In this document: in pieces, positions 6,857 to 11,043 of the stretch
Layout of the letters: each line of letters begins with the position of its first letter
How positions within the stretch are numbered: position 1 is the stretch's first letter
NCBI GenBank assembly: GCA_026770585.1
Contig: MU646315.1
Location: 199,090-210,132, forward strand
From: Baffinella frigidus
Lineage: Eukaryota > Cryptophyceae > Cryptomonadales > Baffinellaceae
Reading direction: 5' to 3'
Length of the DNA: 11,043 nucleotides
The notes under the pieces: generated by a model
What the model was told of the DNA's origin: nothing
The model's database searches: none
Seen by the model: only the letters and a program-made list of their open reading frames with translations
Made by a program: the position numbers and the translations under genes

Positions 6857-7100
6857 TAGAAGCACCGCACCGTACCGCCGAAGCACAGCAACCTGCCGTT
6901 ATCAACTTTATCAGATACCTGTAAAACCACGACATCTCATCCCGTCAGGATCTGATTTAAGTGCTTCGGAGTTCTCCGAATGCATGAAATTTACTACACG
7001 TTTGGTCACGCCCAGAGCTGGACGTGACTGACTTGGTGCTCGCGTGCGAGTACTGCACCGTACTGCCAAAGCACAGAAACCTGCCGAAATGATGTGTATG
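6853..7100. repeat. Diverged duplication around GCACAGCAACCTGCCG
   Basis: A segment of about 60 bases near 6853-6910 (GCACCGCACCGTACCGCC, then AAGCACAGCAACCTGCCG) recurs at about 7045-7102 (GTACTGCACCGTACTGCC, then AAGCACAGAAACCTGCCG). The AAGCACAGCAACC part occurs a third time at 7164-7176, just beyond the truncated family A copy. No coding role is recognised. Confidence 0.65.
6936..6999 (+). mobile_element. Family B element, left-half fragment
   Basis: Starts CTCATCCCGTCAGGAT and continues through GAGTTCTCC to TTTACTACAC. It matches the left arm of the intact family B foldback at 8301-8463 along about 64 bases with scattered changes. The right arm is missing, so this is a truncated old copy. 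Confidence 0.75.
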
Positions 7101-7105
7101 AGATA

Positions 7106-7163
7106 CAGGGGTACCTCACTCGTAAGAAAGCGCCCCGCCCCTACAGTAGGGCTGCGCCTAGGG
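7106..7163 (+). mobile_element. Family A MITE, left-half fragment
   Basis: Starts CAGGGGTACCTCACTCGTAA after TA (7104-7105) and reaches the core GCCTAGGG, where similarity stops. The right terminal repeat is absent. The breakpoint coincides with a copy of the local AAGCACAGCAACC repeat, which may have mediated the deletion. Confidence 0.8.
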
Positions 7164-7510
7164 AAGCACAGCAACCTTCCGGGGAGGACGTCGCTTCACA
7201 ATCTGCATATCCATCTACGGGCCCGCCTCGGGTTCTTGGGTGTCAGTAAATTATCGCTGGGGGTGACATTTTGGAACAAACTCGGTCACGTTACATCCAT
7301 ATGCTGAGGGTCTTGGAGATCTCTACCATGTGGGATTGGACCTGGGCAGAACCCCCTTTTCGGGGGGTCTGCACAATAAACTCGAGTTGTCGAAATCGAC
7401 GATTTGGTCCTCCTGTGAGGGTTGGTGGTTGGCAGAATGGAGCGTCGCAATGAATGCTGCGAGGACCCTGGACGGGCCCGCCTCAAGCGCAGAAAAGTCA
7501 ATTATGTAGA
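7164..7510. other. No gene recognised; one small hairpin
   Basis: GCAGA plus CCCCC at 7346-7356 pairs with GGGGG plus TCTGC at 7362-7372 (10 pairs, one mismatch, loop TTTTC). Reading frames on both strands are short and unlike known families. No ankyrin exon pattern is seen here, so the gene to the right may end in this spacer or may be truncated. Confidence 0.45.
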
Positions 7511-7512
7511 CA

Positions 7513-7629
7513 TTGGGGTACCTCGCTCATACGAACGCGCCTCCTCCCAGGACCCTACTGTAGGCCTATGCCTATAACCCTACGGCGATCCTAGGGGGGG
7601 TGCGCTGTCTTATGAGCGAGGTGCCCCTG
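7513..7629. mobile_element. Family A MITE copy 6
   Basis: A 117-bp copy with a diverged left end (TTGGGGTACCTCGCTCAT) and right end TTATGAGCGAGGTGCCCCTG, followed by TA (7630-7631). Its core, TAGGCCTATGCCTATAACCC onward, is nearly identical to that of copy 7, showing that the two arose by local duplication. Confidence 0.85.
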
Positions 7630-7631
7630 TA

Positions 7632-7765
7632 GGCATGGACCTGCTCACAAGAAAGCGCCTCCTACTAGGACCCTAATGTAGGCCTATGCCTATAACCCTA
7701 CGGCGATCCTAGGGGGGCTGCGCTGTCTTTTAGGGAGGCGCTTTCTTATGAGCGAGGTACCCCTG
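7632..7765. mobile_element. Family A MITE copy 7, tandem duplicate with lost left end
   Basis: A 134-bp segment sharing the core of copy 6. The outer left terminus is replaced by GGCATGGACCTG, which is also the sequence just beyond the right end of the element (7768-7779). The right half carries an extra insertion of about 17-20 bases (TTTTAGGGAGGCGCTTTC). It ends GAGCGAGGTACCCCTG, then TA. This fits a tandem duplication of element plus adjoining exon border. Confidence 0.82.
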
Positions 7766-7776
7766 TAGGCATGGAC

Positions 7777-7840
7777 CTGGGCATCGTGGCTCTTGAGGTC
7801 TGCTACGTCGATCGCCGTCTCGCCATCCACGTTTTCCAGC
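7777..7840 (-). CDS. Ankyrin exon c
   Basis: A 64-nt exon preceded by GCACAG (acceptor) and followed by CAG|GTCCAT (donor). It encodes LENVDGETAIDVADLKSHDA: the D-G-E-T-A-I-D-V-A signature is typical of the first helix of an ankyrin repeat. The first base completes the codon left open by exon b (AC plus G gives Thr). The donor is weaker than that of exon b. A family A element lies nine bases past the donor in the transcript sense, and the donor itself was copied in the tandem duplication at 7630-7643. Confidence 0.68.
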
Positions 7841-10800
7841 CTGTGCATGTGAGGTTATGAGCCCGGTTTCTGCGAGAGGACGGGGGGTATTGCCCCTCAA
7901 GGCTCACCATGAACATTCCGTACTCAGGTTGTGAGCCCGCGTGCCAGGGTTATGAGCCTTGCTGTCGCGAGAGGAAGAGGGGGCTTCGAAAGAGGGATCC
8001 TTCTCACCATCCACGTTCTGCAGCCTGCTCACCACCGCGCTTGTTTTTGAGGACTGCAACTGTACCGAACTTTTGAGGACTGCAACTGTACCGCGGGCTC
8101 GTCTTAAGACTCATAAACTTTTGGACCACTCGTCTCCAGGCTTGCAAGTGATAAAGAAGATGGGAAAAGACAGCGCTTGCCATTACGGATGCAGGCCTTC
8201 ATCGCAAAATCCCTCCACACGATAAAAACTGGACCGAAAAACGATGCTTCCATGGTAGGACTTTCATGGTAGGAGGGAGGGCGGGATACATACGTGGGAT
8301 CTCATCCGGCCAGGTATTTAATTTAAATGCTCGGCGGAGTTCCCCATACAACGAAAATTACTACACAAGCGATAAAAGAGTCGTGTCCAAAAGATCATGT
8401 GTAGTAATTTTCGTACATTCGGGGAACTCCCGAGCATTTAATTTAGATACCTGGCCGGATGGGATCGCAGCCCGCTGCCAGGAGTGCCCCAGTCCAACAC
8501 CCAGAGAGAGCCGTCCTACATGAATGAAAACCACCTTCCACATTAAAAGCGTTTTTAAGTCAATTTGCCTTGAAAATTATCAACTTATGCAAAAAACATC
8601 AAAGTTTTTCATAAGTTGACAATTTTCAGGGGGGAATTGACTTAAAAACGCTTTCAATGTGGAAGGTGCTTTCCATGAACATAGGGTCGCGCGAGGAAGC
8701 GAGAAGCCAGGCAGGGTTCAGTCAACCCGACCACTCCCCCGCTCGGTTGCCATAAGTCAACCGATCGCCATAAGTCGATACACCCGCGTTTTGCCGAGGC
8801 AACCCCTCAAAAATGTCCAGCTGGTGGGATAGTCTTGAGGTTTCCACCTACACCCTACAACCAAAAAAAGGCGGGGTACGCACGTGGAATGGCAGCCCGC
8901 GGTGAAGAGCGCCTCAGGGGCCTGGTGGTTTGGCCGTGGCCGTTCGTTGCACCGACACGAAACCCCACACCCCACACCCCAAACCCTCAATGCTTTACAC
9001 CGAACTTTACACTCGACCCTGAAGGACTGGGGTACGCACGTGGGGTCGCAGCCCGCTGCCAGGAGCGCCTCAGAGCACGCGGGATTCCTGTCGTGGACCT
9101 GCCCGGGGAAACGCCGATCGTTAACAGGGTAACCATCTGCCGCCCTGCCCGCCAGGGCGTCAGACCAAAACTGTTGGGGGCAGGGTGGACGGTATTGACT
9201 ACGGTAGGCCGTAGCGCTCCTGCAACACATCCGGGCCCAGGGGGGCCTTCAACACATGCCCCGGGAAACGCCACGTCACAAATGACAATTTGAGGTTGAG
9301 GCTCCCTCCGGTTAAAACGGCATGCCAGCACGCCAGAAACCCCATCGCCGAACCGTCAACACCCCAAGGCCAGGGAGTGAAGATTTCCAGCTGGGTTTCT
9401 AGTCTACACAAAAAGGGATTATTGGTCAAACCGCAAAATGAGGAGACCGGATTTTGATTCCCTGGGTGTGTTGACCACACACCGATGACCTGTGTGTACC
9501 ATACAGTGTGGTACAAACTCGTCAACTTTTGAAGTGAAAACGATCAGTCGACCCGACTCGGGCAGAGGATTCACCGCGTGGTGGAGAGCGCTCCATCCGC
9601 ACTCGTTCACGGCATTCACGTCCGCTCCTGTGCACCCCGCGATTCGATTTGATTTCAACGAATTGAAAAATGTTGAAATAACGATTAATCGTTGAAAGAA
9701 CGAGTAATCGTTGAAAGAGCGATTAATCTTTCAATGAACGGTCAATCGTTCAAAGAACAATTAATCCAACCGAAGGACAAGGCATTCAGAGCGGTGTGCA
9801 GACAAGGCTGAAACCAGCTTAATCCAATAGCAAAGAAAACGACGATGCCGCCGATAAATATCAACAATTTGGAACAGTTCAACAAAAGAGGAAGGGCCCG
9901 GACTTCCCTCGTCCATCCTTACCCTGAATTCGAGGGGGGGCAAAGACCTCCCTCCACGAGCGCGCCAGCCGCCTCCCAGAAGCCCCAATGTGCCGCGTAA
10001 TGCTGCGCCCCGTGTTTTGGATTTACACCAAGGTGCGTTCACGGGGTCGCATTATTTCAATTTTGAACACCGTTGATTTGATTTTGATTGTGTTTGTTGT
10101 GATGAACAAGGCCAAAGTCAGGGACTCCTTGGTGGGCCGAGTTTGCAAATGGCTCCAATTCCACCCCCACCCGCACTAAAAGTCGACACCACACCAAAAG
10201 TTGACGAATTCGCACCGCAAGCGGGGCTAGAAAAATCCCCGAGCACATACCCTGGAAGTACAGGGTTTTACGTATCCCGCTCAGCTGTACCACTTCAACA
10301 AAGCAATTCTCTTCCCCTGGAAGGGCCCGGGGCAGCTCCAACTTCTGATCCGAGATACAGTTGACGTCAAGTCCAAGATGAATTTTATCTGGGGAACCGT
10401 TGGAGTTCGCACCGCAAACAGGACTAAAGAACCCCGGGTCACGCGCATGCCCTGCAAGGGCACCCCGGGCGCGAAGCAGATGCTGCCAATGGTGTAACGC
10501 ATCCCTCTCACCCTTGATAACGAAGCTGTTTCCCCCTGGGCACAGCATTCCCCCCCTCCTGGAAGGGCGCGGGACAGCACTAGAGGTGTGGAGTTATAGA
10601 GCGCTTGCGGGGAAACTTGGCCGATTTCAACGAGAAATGTTTTCAGAATTTGTACCAGAATCGTTTAGATGGACCGGTTTCATGTCACGTCCTGGTACAA
10701 AAGTTCTGAATTTCTGAAAACATTTCTCGTTAAAATCGGCCAAGTTTTCCCGCAAGCGCTCTAGATGGTGCACGCGTCCTTTGGGGATCCACTCTCGAGT

Positions 10801-11043
10801 GTATCCCGCTCAGCTGCACCACTTCAATCAACCAACTCTCTCCCCCAGAAAGGGGGCCCGAAAGCCCCCGTGATCCCGAGATAAATTGTATGAGGGGGGT
10901 CGGAGAAATCCGCAAAGCAAACATGACGAGAGAAACCCCTCGCAGGGAAAGCACCAGAGGCGTGGAGTTGTAGATGGTGCGAGCATCCTTCGGGGATCCG
11001 CTCTGGAGGAGGAGGTTCACTGCCGCTGTGTGCCCTGTCATGC
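7777..11043 (-). CDS. Ankyrin-repeat protein gene, intron-rich, partial (possibly decaying)
   Basis: This is the only convincing gene. Ankyrin repeats are helix-turn-helix protein-binding modules of about 33 residues; the partner cannot be deduced here. Exons at 9627-9575, 9098-9040 and 7840-7777 join in phase across GT...AG introns of 476 and 1199 nt. The product contains GADVNAVNECGWSALHHA, then ALLAAGCDPT, then LENVDGETAIDVADL. These carry ankyrin hallmarks: the G-x-(T/S)-(P/A)-L-H-x-A helix start, LLxxGxDP at the repeat end, and D-G-E-T at the next repeat. A further exon leaves the right edge (11043-10955). Extra degenerate exon copies and two transposon-hit copies lie in between. No start or stop codon is visible, and the order linking the right-edge exon to the others is inferred. 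It could be an expressed gene with decayed spare exons, or a pseudogene. Confidence 0.6.
7847..8026 (-). pseudogene. Degenerate copy of exon c and its flank
   Basis: Reading the minus strand, GAGCAG (acceptor-like) at 8030-8025 is followed from 8024 by GCTGCAGAACGTGGATGGTG, matching the start of exon c (GCTGGAAAACGTGGATGGCG). Similarity stops after about 29 bases and no donor or ankyrin frame follows. The flanks are also duplicated: TTATGAGCC...GCGAGAGGA occurs near 7855 and 7950. This is a broken spare copy of exon c. Confidence 0.55.
8045..8093. repeat. Two-unit tandem repeat, period 26
   Basis: TTTTGAGGACTGCAACTGTA plus CCG occurs exactly at 8045-8067 and 8071-8093, separated by AAC. A recent exact duplication inside a predicted intron. 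Confidence 0.9.
8094..8293. other. Intron-like sequence, no gene recognised
   Basis: This lies between the degenerate exon c copy and the transposon-split exon b copy. A small direct repeat, TTCATGGTAGGA / TTCCATGGTAGGA, is near 8249-8276. A plus-strand frame over 7959-8225 has no family resemblance and includes the 26-base tandem repeat, so it is not called. Confidence 0.45.
8294..8515 (-). pseudogene. Ankyrin exon b'' interrupted by family B element
   Basis: Without the insert this would be a 57-nt exon with acceptor GTAG at 8518-8515 side and donor CAC|GTATGT at 8294-8288. In the phase that matches exon b it reads TALSGCWTGALLAAGCDP, an ankyrin-like stretch. The family B hairpin (8301-8463) lies between GCTGCGATCC and CAC, just before the donor. 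The uninterrupted paralogue is exon b at 9040-9098. The exon would be skipped or disrupted, unless the hairpin is spliced out in some unusual way. Confidence 0.6.
8301..8463. mobile_element. Family B foldback MITE (163 bp)
   Basis: Two arms of about 66 bp are inverted copies of each other: the left begins CTCATCCGGCCAGGTATTTA, and the right ends with the near-complement, GATACCTGGCCGGATGGG. The arms stay alignable as far as GAAAATTACTACACA. The loop is about 30 bases. The flanking duplication is AT on the strictest reading (8299-8300 and 8464-8465), although TGGGAT is also shared. It encodes no protein. A truncated relative lies at 6936-6999. Confidence 0.88.
8519..8681. mobile_element. Family C foldback MITE
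   Basis: Strong inverted repeat: CACCTTCCACATTAAAAGCG (from 8532) pairs with the complement ending at 8668, and pairing continues inwards through GTTTTTAAGTCAATT and CAACTTATG. The outer limits are less certain. Pairing decays but continues to TA on both sides (8517-8518 and 8682-8683), which would give a 163-bp element with TA duplication. A minimal element is 8532-8668. It sits between two exon b copies of the ankyrin gene, directly beside the exon b'' acceptor. Confidence 0.8.
8690..8883. other. Intron-like sequence, no gene recognised
   Basis: Spacer between the family C element and exon copy b'. It contains TCGCCATAAGTC twice in variant form near 8747-8777, and GTCCAGCTGGTGGGATAGTC at 8816, which recalls TTCCAGCTGGGTTTCTAGTC near 9384. 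Nothing else is recognised. Confidence 0.4.
8884..8941 (-). pseudogene. Degenerate ankyrin exon b'
   Basis: This is a second copy of exon b. It keeps the strong donor CCAC|GTGCGTACCCC and the core GAGGCGCTC...GCGGGCTGC, and reads PEALFTAGCHST in the same phase as exon b. Compared with exon b it is one base shorter over the homologous stretch and has no AG acceptor at the matching position. It is probably a dead spare copy. A C-rich telomere-like stretch (8962-8995) lies between b' and b. Confidence 0.6.
9040..9098 (-). CDS. Ankyrin exon b
   Basis: A 59-nt exon with acceptor CGGGCAG and donor CCAC|GTGCGT. It encodes VHDRNPACSEALLAAGCDP plus two bases of a Thr codon. The ALLAAGCDP end is the second-helix and loop signature of an ankyrin repeat. 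Joined to exon a it completes one repeat of normal length. It is the best preserved of three copies (the others are 8884-8941 and 8294-8515). Confidence 0.68.
9104..9574. other. Predicted intron between exons a and b
   Basis: Bounded in the transcript sense by GTGAAT and GGGCAG. It holds a 7-bp hairpin with a 5-base loop (9141-9159), and a repeat of the exon b acceptor context: CCCGGGGAAACGCC near 9103 and CCCCGGGAAACGCC near 9259. CAACACAT is repeated near 9221 and 9250. A minus-strand frame of 108 codons over 9199-9525 has no family resemblance. Confidence 0.5.
9575..9627 (-). CDS. Ankyrin exon a
   Basis: A 53-nt exon with acceptor GTGCACAG and donor GCG|GTGAAT. With one base from an upstream exon it reads GADVNAVNECGWSALHHA, a clear ankyrin core (GADVNA at the end of one repeat, then N-x-x-G-x-x-A-L-H-x-A starting the next). 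It ends in phase 0, and exon b starts in phase 0. The upstream exon that would supply the first base is not identified. Confidence 0.7.
9661..9766. repeat. 19-bp tandem repeat array
   Basis: Units at 9680-9698, 9699-9717, 9718-9736 and 9737-9755, plus a partial unit to 9766, follow the consensus AACGATTAATCGTTGAAAG. A decayed unit probably precedes at 9661-9679. Each unit contains the palindrome CGATTAATCG or a variant, so the array can form multiple hairpins. It lies just upstream (in the transcript sense) of exon a. Confidence 0.9.
9767..10200. other. Predicted intronic sequence, no exon recognised
   Basis: I see no ankyrin motif on the minus strand and no convincing frame on the plus strand. 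The region is less repetitive than its neighbours. Confidence 0.4.
10204..10580 (-). repeat. Degenerate ankyrin exon/intron unit copies
   Basis: TTCGCACCGCAA occurs at 10208 and 10406, each followed by a related G/A-rich stretch. GTATCCCGCTCAGCTG occurs at 10270 and again at 10801 in the next unit, followed by (T/C)ACCACTTCAA. The context CTGGAAGGGC(C/G)CGGG(G/A)CAGC occurs near 10317 and 10559, with a diverged third copy near 10850. The segment is a decayed tandem copy of the intron and exon unit at 10800-11043. Confidence 0.6.
10581..10799 (-). pseudogene. Ankyrin exon copy split by family D element
   Basis: On the minus strand, 10799-10764 encodes SGSPKDACTI, and 10598-10581 continues YNSTPL followed by the degenerate donor TCTA|GTGCTG. 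The two halves are separated exactly by the 10599-10761 element plus a TA duplication. The uninterrupted paralogue at 10955-11043 reads SGSPKDARTIYNSTPL. The insertion destroys the exon. Confidence 0.75.
10599..10761. mobile_element. Family D foldback MITE (163 bp, TA duplication)
   Basis: The arms are inverted repeats with about 48 of the outer 50 bases identical (left GAGCGCTTGCGGGGAAACTT; right end the near-complement), continuing after a 10-base gap through TTTGTACCAG. TA flanks both ends (10597-10598 and 10762-10763). The empty paralogous site at 10969-10971 reads GTTGTAGATGG with a single TA, which fixes the target duplication. High arm identity suggests a young copy. Tc1/mariner-type transposition is likely from the TA target. 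No transposase is encoded. Confidence 0.93.
10800..10954 (-). other. Predicted intron between ankyrin exon copies
   Basis: In transcript sense this starts GTGCTTTCC after the right-edge exon. It contains AGAAAGGGGGC...GCCCCC inverted sequences near 10847-10869 and GAAGTGGTGCAG before the next exon copy. No coding signature is seen. Confidence 0.5.
10955..11043 (-). CDS. Ankyrin exon at right edge, partial
   Basis: An open frame from the window edge to a donor-like CTG|GTGCTT encodes TGHTAAVNLLLQSGSPKD, then ARTIYNSTPL. GH-x-x-x-V-x-LLL-x-x-G is the second helix of an ankyrin repeat, and TPL opens the next. The 5' end is outside the window; an ATG at 11041 is internal to the repeat and probably not the start. 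It is the intact paralogue of the transposon-split copy at 10581-10799. Confidence 0.66.

Noticed and set aside
8757-9230. Minus-strand frame of 157 codons as one continuous gene
   Set aside because: It spans exons b and b' by reading through strong GTGCGT donors and a telomere-like C-rich stretch. The spliced exon model explains the ankyrin signatures better.
10057-10548. Minus-strand frame of 163 codons
   Set aside because: It covers degenerate copies of intron and exon units. No ankyrin signature is seen in this frame, and the repeat structure explains its length.

Overview
This window looks like intron-rich, repeat-rich nuclear DNA of a eukaryote, not a bacterial or viral region. It has no long intact reading frames and no operon-like packing. 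It has three interstitial tracts of plant-type telomere repeat (CCCTAAA, with CCCTGAA variants), many short palindromic non-autonomous DNA transposons, GA/GC microsatellites, and short ankyrin-repeat exons separated by GT...AG introns. GC content is intermediate. Short ankyrin exons with TTTAGGG-type telomere repeats would suit an alga, for example a stramenopile such as a brown alga. That assignment is an inference and is not proven by the sequence.

Layout. Positions 1-1130 hold no recognisable gene, only a 51-bp direct repeat pair, a 24-bp tandem repeat and a small inverted-repeat element. Positions 1140-1960 are a patchwork of minisatellite-like repeats, a GA/GC tract and four dispersed copies of one repeat. 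Positions 2070-3300 alternate telomere-like arrays with a duplicated block of about 150 bp, five copies of an ATGGC-containing core, a perfect 16-bp hairpin, and a minisatellite block that is an inverted relative of the one near 1200-1480. Positions 3300-4500 hold nothing recognisable beyond weak repeats, and 4509-4765 is a GA/GC microsatellite. Positions 4843-7767 are a nest of one palindromic element family (family A): seven full or nearly full copies and one half copy, each about 117-120 bp, usually flanked by TA. A third telomere-like array and several hairpins lie among them.

Positions 7777-11043 contain the only convincing protein-coding material: an ankyrin-repeat gene on the minus strand, in small exons. 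Three exons (9575-9627, 9040-9098, 7777-7840) join in compatible phase to give one complete ankyrin repeat followed by the start of the next. A further ankyrin exon runs off the right edge (10955-11043). Degenerate extra copies of these exons show that the locus grew by tandem duplication. Two hairpin elements (8301-8463 and 10599-10761) sit inside exon copies, and an uninterrupted copy of each target is present in the same window, so both insertions can be read directly against an empty site. A third filled/empty pair exists for a family A element at 6545-6662.

I did not find a previously undescribed multi-gene system. The notable content is a natural record of foldback-transposon insertion and exon duplication inside an ankyrin gene.
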